From contig OX595991.1 in the NCBI GenBank assembly GCA_951394045.1, positions 1,488,001-1,552,000 on the forward strand: DNA of 64,000 bases, in the 5' to 3' direction. Position 1 is the stretch's first letter, and each line of letters starts with the position of its first letter. Positions 11,092-22,495 of the stretch are shown in pieces. The position numbers were made by a program, and so were the translations under genes. The notes under the pieces are model-generated. The model saw only the letters and a program-made list of their open reading frames with translations, ran no database searches and was not told where the DNA came from. Origin of the DNA: Nitzschia sp. DOCU1. Taxonomy: Eukaryota > Bacillariophyta > Bacillariophyceae > Bacillariales > Bacillariaceae.

Positions 11092-11919
11092 AATGCGACG
11101 GCCCCATGCAAGGAAGAAACGGGGTTTAATCAAGCCTTGAGGTCAGTCGAAGTGACACATTTAGGTCGGAGCCGGACGTACAAGAATGAAACAAGCTGTG
11201 TGATGCTTTCGGGTGGAGGCAATTGCGCTGTCGTTACTAGTACCGGATAATGTGTTACCTTTCTCAAATTTATGCTAGCTAGAGACTGTGCTACTGCAAG
11301 TTTTCATACAGCAATAGTCTACGCCAGTAATCTGTGCACATAATGATCGAATCCCCTACCTTGGATGAAAAACCAAAAAAGATTTGCCTTCCTGGTATTT
11401 CTTGACTCATGGACTCTCACCAAATTGCAAGTAATCCTCGTCTAGTAGAGAACTTTGTGGTAGTAATATTAACTGCTTGACTGACAGAGTCGACAACTTA
11501 AACTCTACACAGCGACGCATCAGCTCTGAATATTATCTCTTGGGTGATGTATTTAGATAGAGGACGGAATATTTAGTTTCCTCCACGGTAGTAGCTAGAA
11601 ACAGGCAGTAAACACGAGCAATAATGTTGTGTCCGCTACAAGGGTTGATTGTCCAGTAATCCCCTCTAGTAGCGTGTGCATGCTGTACGATACTATTGTG
11701 CGATAGACAATTCCTCTAGAAGTAGCTATAATAAGCTAGAAACTCGGAGAAAATTTCCACTAATGCGGGTGTTTCTCTAATTCCTGCAGGCAATCGTGCG
11801 CGGCGAGAAAGGTGTGCACGCGAAATGGGCCAAAAATCAACCTCCCCTGCATGAAGTCAGCGCAAAAATCCCGCTGATCGCGAAATTCCAAATTGTTGAT
11901 CCGTAGCAGAACCGATATT
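11092..11919. other. Intergenic
   Basis: The 3' flank of the HMG-box gene and the promoter side of the FMC1-like gene. AT-rich with scattered ctag motifs; no gene, RNA or clear repeat recognised. Confidence 0.5.
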
Positions 11920-12285
11920 ATGAGTCCTCCCCAATCCCTTCCATCGACCCAAATCGTTCACCATGCCGTGAGAGGGATCCTTCGGCATCTGAAACTACCG
12001 TCTGGTGGCTCATCGTCAGCTACTAGCGGAGGTCAAAGTTCCTATGTCGCCCGGACCTTCATAAGGTCGAAATTTCGATCCTTGCAGTCAGTCGAGGTTA
12101 GCAAGGCTGAGGAGCTGCGAACTTTGGCTGTGGACTACTACGCGCTACAGCGGGATATTCGGGAACGTTCTAAACTACATCAACTCGACGCGGGAGCAGA
12201 GGAGCAGCTCTCGCCAAGGGAACTGAGTCGACGAGCGGCAGCTCGTGCAGGGCTACAATTACCCAAACTTCCTGAGGAGTTGTAG
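11920..12285 (+). CDS. FMC1-like mitochondrial LYR-family protein (ATP synthase assembly)
   Basis: Single exon, 121 residues from the ATG at 11920; the open frame extends upstream only through non-ATG codons. The pattern fits FMC1: an N-terminal RGILRHLKL motif where LYR proteins carry their signature, YVARTFIRSKFRS in helix 2, LAVDYYALQRDIRERSKL in helix 3, and a C-terminal AAARAGLQLPKLPEEL matching the conserved GL-LP ending. In yeast and animals FMC1 helps assemble the F1 sector of mitochondrial ATP synthase with Atp12. The length equals the family norm. Mitochondrial location is inferred; there is no strong presequence, as is common for LYR proteins. Confidence 0.8.
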   Translation: MSPPQSLPSTQIVHHAVRGILRHLKLPSGGSSSATSGGQSSYVARTFIRSKFRSLQSVEVSKAEELRTLAVDYYALQRDIRERSKLHQLDAGAEEQLSPRELSRRAAARAGLQLPKLPEEL

Positions 12286-12390
12286 GATTGATCTAATTAA
12301 AAATCCCTGAAACCTTTATCTTATCTGTACTGCCTGGCTTACCTTTGAGAATACTTGGCAATCACTATTAAAATTGCACCGCTCTAGGGA

Positions 12391-13906
12391 TTACAGCTCC
12401 CCGGAATAAGGATTGCCTTTCTTCCAGTTGGATCCGGTACCAGCTTGGTGGAGGTATTTCACAGTCGAAATCAAATTCTGCCAAACCCATGGATAGTAAA
12501 CGTAGCGGACGCCATGTTTCTTACACACACGGCGAACGGTAGGTGCAATGTACGGGTACCAAGCGGAGCTCATGCGGGGAAATAGGTGATGTTCCACTTG
12601 ATGATTCAACCCACCAGTCAAGCATCCTGAGATGAATCCTCCATAAGTCGACGAAGTCTCAACTTGAGACTTAAACCAGCAAACGGCCTCGCCACCATTG
12701 CGGGCCCTGTAGGTTGGATCGCGGTCGACATTCTCGAAGTTGTGGGACAGTGCGAAGAGAATGGCAAGGGTCAAACTGGAGGCAACTCCCATCAAAAGGA
12801 TGTGCCCAACAACTGACCAGGAGAAACCTTGATTTTGAATTGGAGCGATGCAGTTTGTGTAGATATACAGGAGACGCAAGGCGATGGCGTACTTGCGACT
12901 TGATACAATGTAATCGTTTTCAAATTTCATTCCTACGCCAAGCGCCCCTCTTTGGCGAAGGTCCAAAACTTGCGGGTTAAAAACGGAGGACAGCCAGTAG
13001 CCAGCGAGAACAAAGATATAATAGAAAGCCTGGAAATGGTGCAACAGCGTACGCTTTGGGTGACCAGGTGGGTAATCATTAAACAAGAGCATCGGTTCTG
13101 CGCCGAAACTGTCGGGATCCATCTCATTGTGGTTCGTGTAGGAATGATGCTATCCGACGGTGAGATAACGCAACCATCCAAAGTTTTTCACGATCAAACT
13201 CTACTTACGGTCCAGTGCTGTTCCATCCAGAGCCACTTGCTACCACCGATGAAATCGGCCCCGAGACCAAGTAAGTTGTTTACCCAAGCCTTCCTGGAAG
13301 CTGCACCGTGGTTGGCGTCGTGTTGCACATTCAACCCAATAAATGCCTGGGACACGCCGTAAATGATGGCCATAGCAAATGACGTGTTCGTGCTTACCCA
13401 AAGGAACTGGATGTAAAAGAAAAGAGCGATGTAACAAAACGCGCGGAAATGCCACCCGAGTGTTCCGAATTCCCGCCCCCTGCGAACAATCTTGAAGACT
13501 TCTTCCTTGATCTCTCGTTCGAAGGGTGTATCAAATTTATACCTACGGTGGAGCAGATATGTTAGAATCCAGGAGCTTATTCTGCTCGATAAGATGCATA
13601 AGGGACTCACTCTGACGTATAATTGGGAATTTTCCCCACCTTCTTCATCTTTTCGAGGTGCCAAGTGGTGTGGTAGGGGTGAATCATCTTGTAAGTCACC
13701 GTAACGTCATTGCCTCCGAAAAGCAAGATCGATTCACCGCCGGGATGATCGAAGTCAGCGATATCATAGATTGTTCCGTCAATGACAACTTCGGTGTTGG
13801 CCAAGCCTTTCAATGTGCCGACCTTCAGCTCGGATGCATCGTCAGCAGTAGTGTCAACGACCTGGTGCGTCTTGCGCTGTCTAAGTTTGTCAGCGTCTGG
13901 CGCCAT
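12391..13906 (-). CDS. PTD5b: Delta-5 front-end fatty acid desaturase (cytochrome b5 fusion), PTD5-type
   Basis: Three exons: complement(12391..13149, 13209..13542, 13611..13906), 462 residues, introns of 59 and 68 nt. An N-terminal cytochrome b5 domain has the haem motif DHPGG (about residue 53). Three His boxes follow: HDANH, QHWTHHSYTNH created by joining exons 2 and 3, and QVEHH. Gln as the first residue of box 3 marks front-end desaturases. The protein aligns along its length with what I know of the P. tricornutum delta-5 desaturase, but is clearly diverged, so it fits the second copy. It inserts the delta-5 double bond to make arachidonic and eicosapentaenoic acid in ER lipids; the b5 domain supplies electrons. 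The symbol is from memory and rests on paralogue assignment. All catalytic residues are intact. Confidence 0.93.
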
Positions 13907-14755
13907 TGTTAATCGGAGTCCAACTGCACTTTAACAGTGTTTCTGCTGTGGGTCCCGGTGCTAACAATTTCCTTCGCTTCTTAGCAGTCAGAGTTGAAGA
14001 AAATGAGAAACGCCCTATTGTTGGTGGACTTCTGGATATCCTCCCCTCCTCATTGCTTCATCATCATCATCATCATCATCATCGAGGGCTGGATGGAGGT
14101 GATGATGATCGACGTGGTCCGAAAGAAGTCACAGGCAGTTCGACCAATCATATTGCTCCAGCGAGCCGGGTGAGCTACTCCCAGCCATGCCACGGGGATA
14201 CGAATGTCTATGGTATGTATGGAAAGGTAAGACCCTATATACTAACCGTCATTGGCGGAGGGCACCTAAAATAGAAAAAATTACCTACGGTAGTCATCCC
14301 TTCACTACTACTATCACGCACAACAAAGAGCCCAAGCAACTGTTTCTTGTCATTGTTCTTTTGCCTACGACTATTCAAAGTCGAGTCTCGGCCACGCTTG
14401 TGAATCTCGCTGCTAGCTCGTTCCCTCGTGGTGGTCGCGCGTCGTCAGCTGGTGAAGGCTTACCTTTTGTTCATCAGGATAGTCGAAGTTCGCAAATTAA
14501 TAATATCAAAGAAATGAATACTGTAATGCACTCTCAGCTGTAGGTAAAAAGTAAGACGTGCTGACGAGATTTCTTGTCTGCCAGGGTGTAATCGGAACCA
14601 AACCTCCAACAGTCGCTAAACAATCTAAACGCAAGGGCATTTCTGTCTTCGTGGCATGTCTGTTGTTGCCTTCAGCGCGTTCCCCATTACTTTAATATAG
14701 CAAGAAACAATAACTCTTTTGCAGCCGCTTCTTTTGACTATACACTAGTTCTAGA
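13907..14755. other. Intergenic with a CAT microsatellite
   Basis: Promoter side of the desaturase gene and 3' flank of the TAF1B/Rrn7-like gene. It carries eight or more tandem CAT triplets at about 14,055-14,080, which a plus-strand frame reads as a poly-His run. That frame has no other support and I do not call it a gene. Confidence 0.5.
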
Positions 14756-16726
14756 TTATCCCTCATCGGCATATTTTTGCCTCCGTTCGCGTCTGTTAAG
14801 ATTCTGGAAAAGTTGATGTAATTCTTGCAACTTTGTCCCGATCGTTGAAGACATGTACTCGACTAGTGGTCCCAAGGGCGGCGATGGAATCATTAAGTCT
14901 TGGATACAATCAGGTTCTCCATTGTCCAGACTGGAACAGCACGTCTGTCCTTTCGCAGGATTTCTTTTAGATGTTGATTGGCAAATATTTTGCAAGCAAG
15001 CCGCACACGGAAGAACTGGGTTGCCACCAACTTCCTTTCTGTCTCTCCCGATGCAAATTTCGATCAAATCTTCCCAGAGAATGGCTTCTTCCACGCAAGA
15101 AAGATTTCTTTCGAAATGATCAAGATGCGAGAGCGACCAAGACCGACTACCGGTACCCACACATATCAAATTTTTCTCGGATTGATACGAAAGAGGTCCA
15201 CATCCTATTTGCAAGGTAGGCAGAAGCGACGAAAAGGAACCAAACCAGTGCTTTTCCCAAAGATCAACAAGTTGGCAAGCGGAAACTATAATACAGAGAA
15301 GTGTCAATCGCCCATCCCCAGCCACTCGGTCACTCCGACATTCCCTGTAGTAGGGTGCGGGAAGATGTGCAAGTGATATATTACTGGCTTTGCGACAGAA
15401 AACTGTAAGACCAACAAGAGACAATGAGTAATCCAAGACACGTTGAGATAGCCCGAGTTCTGCGATCGCTCTCCCCAAAATCAACGGCAGAGATCGAATG
15501 AACAGAAAGCGTGGATCGTAACCCTGCGGTAACATTAGCGCTGAGCGTCCATTTCGACGAGACCCTAGTTCACGGCCGGCAAAGTAGTTGAGCTCGAATC
15601 CAGAGGCGGCTCTCAACTTCGCAACATTTTTACCAAGGACTGAAACTGACGGAGATTCAGGCATCCGAAAGAAAGGCTTAATGACAGCTAGCATTTTTTG
15701 TTCGCTTGGCGTAAGGAGTGAGAATGCATTCAAAAGTGGCAGTCTTCCATCCTCGATCCATCTTTGCAGGTCGGCGCATGAAACTCCAAATGGGGCGAAT
15801 GCCATGCATAGAATAGATGCAACCGTTGTCAAGGATGGCGACACGGACAGTGCCACAGCTTTGCGTCCTACAGTCTTGGACCGTGTACGTTTCTGGTGGC
15901 GAAAGATCATCCTTGTTGTTGCATTGCGACCAATTCCTGACCCTTTCTCCGCGATCATCTCAAAGCCGGCGCCCCCGAAATTTTCAGTCGAACTGGGAAA
16001 ATGAGCAGCATCATTTGGGGAATTTTTGTGGACAAATTCAGGGACCACGTATGTGCCATCCGCCGTCAAACTCTCCGGGCAAAGCTTTTCCTTACACTCA
16101 AGCCGAGCCTTCTTGCCCGCTCTGTGCGCAAGGACCTTGAGCACCCTGGTCCGCAGTGGGGTGTTTAGAAAGGAGTCGCGGAAAGAAAATCGAATTTCGG
16201 GGTAAATCCTGCCGTAATTATCAGCGCCTTCGCTCCATGATCGCAAATATGCAGTCCAAATTGCTTTAGAAGTAGCAATAGCTCTCCTCTTGTCTGCCTT
16301 TTGGCAGTTGATGAGTCTGGCAATGATCAAGCCTGATTCCCTTAACACACGCTGCAGTCCCATAATGCAATCCTCGAGATCGGGCAAAGGAGCGCTTTGG
16401 TCCCAGTCTTCCACACGCACGCGTTTTCTTGATCGCCGGCCCGACGCTGAGGGGGTCGATTTCAGGTGGCCGCTTATACGACCTGCGAGAGCAACAGTGT
16501 CGTCATAATCGATAATCTCTTGCGATGCAGCGATTGTTGTCTGCGATTGTGTGAAACAGTCAGCACATACGAGTCCTCCGTTTGTTTCATCCATGTATGA
16601 CTCAGAACCCCCACAATTATCACAAAAGAAAGATCCCGACGACGGTTCTTCCATTTTGCTAGATCCCAATCTCGTCCCCCCAGCAAACATCGTATCATGG
16701 TTATCATCATCGAGGTAGAAAGACAT
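14756..16726 (-). CDS. TAF1B/Rrn7-like RNA polymerase I initiation factor
   Basis: Single exon, 656 residues from the ATG at 16724-16726; an in-frame TTG upstream is ignored. Residues about 35-60 hold a zinc ribbon, FFCDNCGG...GGLVCADCF, with two CxxC pairs as in TFIIB-related factors. Basic and helical segments follow. A family-typical stretch lies near residue 320: CADLQRWIEDGRLPLLNAF, the element that in Rrn7/TAF1B follows the first cyclin-like fold. The C-terminal half is helical with scattered Cys. TAF1B/Rrn7 works in the core factor/SL1 complex that recruits RNA polymerase I to rDNA promoters. The call rests on the zinc ribbon plus that stretch; other TFIIB-related factors are less likely because the second cyclin fold is weak. 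Confidence 0.72.
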   Translation of the reverse strand: MSFYLDDDNHDTMFAGGTRLGSSKMEEPSSGSFFCDNCGGSESYMDETNGGLVCADCFTQSQTTIAASQEIIDYDDTVALAGRISGHLKSTPSASGRRSRKRVRVEDWDQSAPLPDLEDCIMGLQRVLRESGLIIARLINCQKADKRRAIATSKAIWTAYLRSWSEGADNYGRIYPEIRFSFRDSFLNTPLRTRVLKVLAHRAGKKARLECKEKLCPESLTADGTYVVPEFVHKNSPNDAAHFPSSTENFGGAGFEMIAEKGSGIGRNATTRMIFRHQKRTRSKTVGRKAVALSVSPSLTTVASILCMAFAPFGVSCADLQRWIEDGRLPLLNAFSLLTPSEQKMLAVIKPFFRMPESPSVSVLGKNVAKLRAASGFELNYFAGRELGSRRNGRSALMLPQGYDPRFLFIRSLPLILGRAIAELGLSQRVLDYSLSLVGLTVFCRKASNISLAHLPAPYYRECRSDRVAGDGRLTLLCIIVSACQLVDLWEKHWFGSFSSLLPTLQIGCGPLSYQSEKNLICVGTGSRSWSLSHLDHFERNLSCVEEAILWEDLIEICIGRDRKEVGGNPVLPCAACLQNICQSTSKRNPAKGQTCCSSLDNGEPDCIQDLMIPSPPLGPLVEYMSSTIGTKLQELHQLFQNLNRRERRQKYADEG

Positions 16727-18560
16727 CGTACTCCCAGGCAATTGCCATCATCTGAATGCCCCAGTAAACTCGTACAATAACTAATATAAAATCATTGAGT
16801 TGAGGGACAGAATTTTGAAGACCATAGTAACAGTACATAGGAACTCGTACTTCCGTACAATCGTAGAGCCCATTACCTGTTCTTTTTACGTCCAATCAGT
16901 CGTAAAGTGTGGTCATCGATCCCTCCTTCTCTGCACCGCCTTCTCCAGGACAAACTCGAGGGACAGCCAAACATCATACCTGGTATGTCCCTATCAGTGC
17001 CAAATTGTACTGCAACACAATTGTTGCTGTTGTTGGCCTCCAGGGTTTGGCAGCTTGGCAACCACTGGGTACCAACCCACGCCCAAGAAGAGGCTGCTGC
17101 CCCCTAGTACTAGGCTAGTAGTAGGGGTACCAGCATTCTTTACTACTATTAAAGCAGCAAAAAGTGTGCACTATCCATTTAGCAGCTATGATACCTGGAC
17201 AATTGGAAAGGAACGATCTAGCCAAATTGCTGGAATGATGAATGGCTACCTGGACAGCCAGCTGCTGCTGAGTCTCACTACTCATCTGACGCTCAAACTA
17301 CCAAATATTTTCATACACCAGCTAATTGCCTTGTTGTACTATTAAGCTGACTAAATCATCCTTCTTCCATGCTAGTTTTGCCACCACCTGGGATGGTTGT
17401 GTCCACCAGAGCAGTTGGCTCTAGGGACCAGAGTGCAGTTGGCTGCTCCCACAGAGTCTCGTCCTTAGATAGGCCAGGTTGCGACCAACTGCCATTAGTG
17501 GACTCTGATATAGTGATTGTCTATCAGAAATAGACTAGCTAGCCAACCGTAAGCCACCATGAACATGTTCCCGGGCATGGCGGCAGCCGACCCATTCCCA
17601 CCAGCCCTCTAGGCAAAACTTAGAGGCCGGATGACTTGGATGACTTGAGCGGAGCACCGCTGGAGGTATGTGCATCCTGCATAGTTCACATTTTGGAAGG
17701 GGGTGTGAGCCCTATTCTAAAATGCCAAGACTGATGACAGTGACATCAGAAAATGGCGCCTGAGGCCATCTCCCAAGTGTTTGCAAGAAAAATCCCCCAG
17801 CAAGAATCTTGCCACAAGTTGGGCATTCTACCTGTGAGCCTTTCCCTCATCCTGGTAGGATGCTCTAACACCCTTGTGACGACAAAAAGCAGCTGCTTCT
17901 GACACGCCTATATCACCACAGGAGTGCCTGCCTCTGTTTTCTTGGTATTTGTCTTTTGGCCTGCACACTTGAGCAGCCGAATAAGCACATCAATGGTGAT
18001 TGAAGCCATTTGGGGTCGAGCTGGGTGCCAATCATCTAGCTGAAAATCAAGACTCCCTTCCAGAAGCAATGCACAAGCACCCAGATTCTCCTGCTGCAAA
18101 GGAGCGCACATCCAAGGAGGTCACATTCAGAACAGCCCTCAATCACTTCGAGAGTCCACGCAAGTTGAGTTTTAATGAAAACGAAAGGCAAATAGTTGTA
18201 TGAGAACGCTCGTACTTTCAACTGCCAACTATGCTCAGAAGAAAAACTGGAATGTTGGCAGCACCCCAATTCCCTCAACAGAGATGAAGAATGCTACTCG
18301 ATAGAGAACCGACGGTATAATTCAGGAAGATGGCAATGAAGGAGCTTCAACAAGCCCTATAATTTCGTGTCTCTATGGATGCCTCACGTTGATAATGAAG
18401 TCCAACGGAATTAAAAATAAATCTTAAGGAAATGCTTAATGGAGAAATTTTCTTGTTGCATGAACCAACCTTGCTTGGGCAAATTTTCAGCCAGAGATCG
18501 TTTGAGGATAAAAAGCTGTGTGAGAGCCTGCTAACATATTTACTGATCATAGATACAACA
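16727..18560. other. Gene-poor stretch with possible mobile-element debris
   Basis: No convincing gene. At 17559-17612 a strong Kozak-like gccaccATG starts a 17-codon frame, then a stop, as if a longer coding region had been cut. Minus-strand frames at 17,908-18,111 and 18,347-18,697 are short and unrecognised; the second runs into the palindrome arm that follows. The stretch may be degraded transposon sequence. Confidence 0.35.
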
Positions 18561-19409
18561 TAAGAGTCAGTCCAGGACTCAACCAGGCATTTTTTCGCCT
18601 TTTCGATGAAATAGCCTAACAAGGCCCTCCTCACCAACTGCTCCTCAATCGGTGCAAATTTGGGGATCGATAATGTAAGCTCTCCCCAGTTTCTCAATCA
18701 AGTTTGAGACTAATCGGACAACTAGTTGTTGAGATATCTTGAGTCGGCTGCGCCGGGTCCTTACCCGTAATAATGCTAAGTAAAATTTAATCGGATTGAA
18801 CTTCTAGCCCCATTGCGAGACCAATAATGCTCGTAGCAAGCTGAAAGACCTGTGCTTGTTGAGCCAGGAGATTCCTCTTGACGTTGTTTAGCTCAAAACT
18901 TAGTATGAGCGTCCTTAGTAGGTCGGTAGAGGTAGGAAAGGGGGGACAGCCGAAATGACTCCTCCGACTATTGGTCGATTAGGTCGAATACCGTGCAATA
19001 AAATAGGCCTACAGCAGATTACGTAGAAAATAGTACTCCCATTCCTACCTCTACCAGCCTACTAAGGACGCTCATACTAAGTTTTGAGCTAAACAACGTC
19101 GAGAGGAATCTCCTGGCTCAACAAGCACAGGTCTTTCAGCTTGCTACGAGCATTATTGGTCTCGCAATGGGGCTAGAAGTTCAATCCGATTAAATTTTAC
19201 TTAGCATTATCACGGGTACGGACCCGGCTGAGCCGACTCAAGATATCTCAACAACTAGTTGTCTGATTAGTCTTAAACGTGCTTGAGAACCTGGGGAGAT
19301 CTTACATTATCGATCCCCAAATTTGCACCGATTGAGGAGCAGTTGGTGAGGAGGCCTTGTTAGGCTATTTCATCGGTTTTTGCCTGGTTGAGTCCTGGAC
19401 TGACTCATA
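18561..19409. repeat. Large imperfect palindrome (inverted repeat, arms about 370 bp)
   Basis: The left arm 18561-18938 and the right arm 19042-19409 are reverse complements with scattered mismatches, separated by about 100 bp. Matching landmarks are gagtcagtccaggactcaac near 18,565 against its complement near 19,390, and ggtaggaa at 18,931 against ttcctacc at 19,043. The arms carry no intact gene. It could be a foldback transposon, the paired ends of a deleted element, or an inverted duplication able to form a long hairpin RNA. Confidence 0.8.
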
Positions 19410-20503
19410 AAAGAAGTGAATGGTCCTTCTCGGAGGGACAAGAAGTCAGGCATCTTGCCGTAGATCGTGGAGCTTTTTAAGTCTCGCAGAGAAGTATTTT
19501 GCTTCTTGTGTTCCAAAAAAGCCTCATAATGACGTTGCCCCGGATACCGAAAATGATGATGTGCGCTTCCCGGCACACTCCCCTTTCACCGTAAGGGTAA
19601 GGTCGGGAGCCCCACTTGTCAAAAAGAATGTCTTGCTTGGAATAGAATTTCATTGAGTTTGGAGGACACCAACATAATAAGGGATTCTGGTGTGTGTTCT
19701 TTCTAACTCCTGCCTGATAGGAGCCTCAGTGCACTTGTTTTCAACCGAATCCCCAACCATTATTGCAACATACAAACAAGGAAGGAAACCCCAATTCGAA
19801 GATCCAGGCACTGAGGCTAAAACTTGCTGTTGGAAGTATGAGGGCAACGTTCAACAGAAGAAGCGGCTAGCAAAATTAGCCTAATTTTGTATCGTTCTAT
19901 TCTTAGTACTCGTAGTAGGATGAATTGGGTAGATAAATCAGCCCGCATTACTTTCGTCTAACGTAAACAACCTATCACACAGAAGCATGTCCAAATAGAA
20001 TACCACTCAAGCGATGTTCAGGAAGTAATTGTAGCCTTTTCGCACAAAACCTCCAATCGCAACACTTTTATAGACTCCTGGCGACAATCGTGCAACATTA
20101 CTGCCGTCAACATCGAGATGGATCATGCAAAGAGCAGTTAGATTCGGGGTTCTGTCGGCCCAGCAATTATGGATGAGTGCCCTTCGTACGTAATGAACAA
20201 TGTTTCGACTAAAATGCACTTCATCTTAGTTTTCCCAACAACGATGAATTTCTGATAGAGACCCAGACCATTCAAGCGCTTTAAGTTCAACACTTTATTT
20301 TGGTTTCAACTTCGACCAACTATGTTCCGGAATAGTCATCACAACGAATGGTTCTTGGGGTGCAACTGCGACAATCTCAAAGGCGTGATTTTTTGCGGCA
20401 TTTTTTAGTACTTGATGGTTATGAGTATATACTCATGAACATGAATTTTTGTTATGTTACAGGATAGATGGACTTTAAGCATTTTCGTATTTTTTCCTCT
20501 ACT
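19410..20503. other. Gene-poor stretch
   Basis: Only short frames on either strand, without recognisable domains or splice signals. No RNA gene seen. Confidence 0.4.
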
Positions 20504-21025
20504 CATGCTTACCTGCACGTGCTTGATTGAAAACCTGCACGCCGGATCTGCCCGCAGGGACTCTAGAAGCGATGATATGTGTCCGTTTTTCTGATGATAT
20601 ATTTTAAACGCAGAAAGAGTAAGAATTTTCTCTATATTGACTTTGTGTTGAAAGCCTAGTAGCGAAGATATGTAAGGAAAACTATGCAAATGCATCCCGG
20701 ATAAAACTTTGCAAAAGTACGAGCCCAAAATACATTAACTGGGGAATCTTCTGGAAATAGTATTTTTTTCTCAAACCATGCTTACCTGCACGTACTTGAT
20801 TGAAAACCGGTACGCTGGATCTGCCCGCAGGGACTCTAGAAGAGACGTGTCCGTTTTTCTGATGATATATTTTGAACGCAGAAAGAGTAAGTATTTTCTC
20901 TATATTGACTTTGTGTTGAAAGCCTAGTAGCGTAGATTATAAGGAAAACTATGCAATGCATCCCAGATAAAACTTGGCAAAAATACGAGCCCAAAATGCA
21001 TTAACTGGGGAATCTTCTGGAAATA
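20504..21025. repeat. Tandem direct duplication, two copies of about 250 bp
   Basis: Copy 1 at 20504-20759 and copy 2 at 20777-21025 share long exact blocks (for example ctgcccgcagggactctaga and gaaagcctagtagcg) with small indels. Non-coding on both strands as far as I can see; the source element is unknown. Confidence 0.8.
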
Positions 21026-21182
21026 AAAATTGTGTTGTGGAAGAGGCAGAAATTCAAGGCCGGCCCTCTCATCGTTGTGCTTCTGAAACTTGATATTATG
21101 ATCGTTTTACATTCCTGAAAGATTAACCCCATATATCGAACGCATCAACGTTGAATGTATTCCCTTCTTATATAGTCCTACA

Positions 21183-21238
21183 GCTATTTGATGCAATCGA
21201 TACTTGTTTCGCTATTTGATGCAATCGATATTTGTTTC
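21183..21238. repeat. Short tandem repeat, 28-bp unit twice
   Basis: Two head-to-tail copies starting gctatttgatgcaatcgat at 21183 and 21211, with one mismatch. Confidence 0.8.
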
Positions 21239-21314
21239 GATATGTGGACATGTTACGTAAATATGGTTGTGCAATATAAAATGACGTGCTTACATTGAGG
21301 TTTGCACGAAGTCG

Positions 21315-22495
21315 ATATCACAACACTTATTTTTATCTTCCGATTAAGCGGACGGAAAAACGTTATATTCCGATTCGATCGGAAGATAAGGACTTCACCC
21401 CTATAAGTTATACCAACGTAATACTGTTGCTGGATCCTCGCTAAGACTGACAGGGGCTGAGACCTACTTGACTCAGCAGACTCACTACTCTCTCGTCTTT
21501 CGCATCACGCTGCCGTCCGAGTGATCCATATCATTGTTATCTTTGCAATCGGCCGTCACCTATCACAAAGGCACTTTTTTTACCACGAATAATAGCTTTG
21601 GTTTTGTTGCAAACTTCTTTCATTAGCCTGCTTCGTTTGAATTTTAACAAAACTCTCTAGAGGTTACTACTTGCGCGACCGTCGCGACTGCCTATTTCAA
21701 TCTAATATGCCGCTAGACTTAATCAAAACGAATGATACAATTACTATTTTTTAGTCTAGCTATTATCCAATCTATTAGAAGTGTTGAATGTCACGCCCAT
21801 AAGCATATCGCTGTTTTCTTCATCTGTCAAAGAAAGAACAAAGTCTTCGAGAATCTGAATGGCGAGGCGATACAATGGCTCAGCCTTGTCCAAGCTCTTA
21901 TTGTTCGTGTTCATCCCGACGGAAAGTCCAAACTTGTGATGCAACAAGCCCAATTTAAAGATGATGCAGGCGCAGTGGCATTTCAAGACTTTGAAGTCCG
22001 AATAAGAATGTGCTTGTAGGAAGAAGAAACTTCCAAAGCAAAAGAATAATTCATCGTCCAATTGTGGATCTACACTCTGACTCTTCCACGCAATAGGGAG
22101 TGTCCTGTGGAGCACCAGGACCTTCTTGTTCGGCTGTTGTTCTTCTTCTTCTCTGCCTGCAGTAGAAGCAGACGAGGCTCATAAAAGAAAGAAGGAGATG
22201 AATGGGTACATGAGAGCCTCGTGCGCAAAAAATGAAAATTGAGCAAAGTCAAGCGCCGAATTTACCAGCAAATGCTCATGATGACCCCAATATTTATCGA
22301 TGCAACTTCCCCAGAACAACTTTGAGGAAGGCCAAGGGAACCTGGAATTAGGGAATATGGAATGTTTCCCAGCTAGAAAATGATGACCTAAGGTAGTGCT
22401 GTTATCTTCCGATGGGCGGAAGCTAAGAGATTCGACTAAAATTAATTTTAGTCGTTATATTCCGCGATCGGAAGATTAAAAAAGTGTTGGGATAT
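21315..22495. mobile_element. Candidate 1.2-kb non-autonomous DNA transposon with terminal inverted repeats
   Basis: The left end starts atatcacaacactt (21315) and the right end finishes aagtgttgggatat (22495), reverse complements apart from one base. Both continue inwards into the same subterminal hairpin built from atcttccgat and atcggaagat. The interior has no transposase. A 119-codon minus-strand frame (21,756-22,115) contains a helical, TPR-like stretch and may be a captured fragment. Target-site duplication could not be fixed by eye. Confidence 0.5.

Noticed and set aside
13906..14274. Plus-strand frame with a poly-His run
   Set aside because: The His run is a CAT microsatellite; the frame overlaps the desaturase promoter and has no other protein features.
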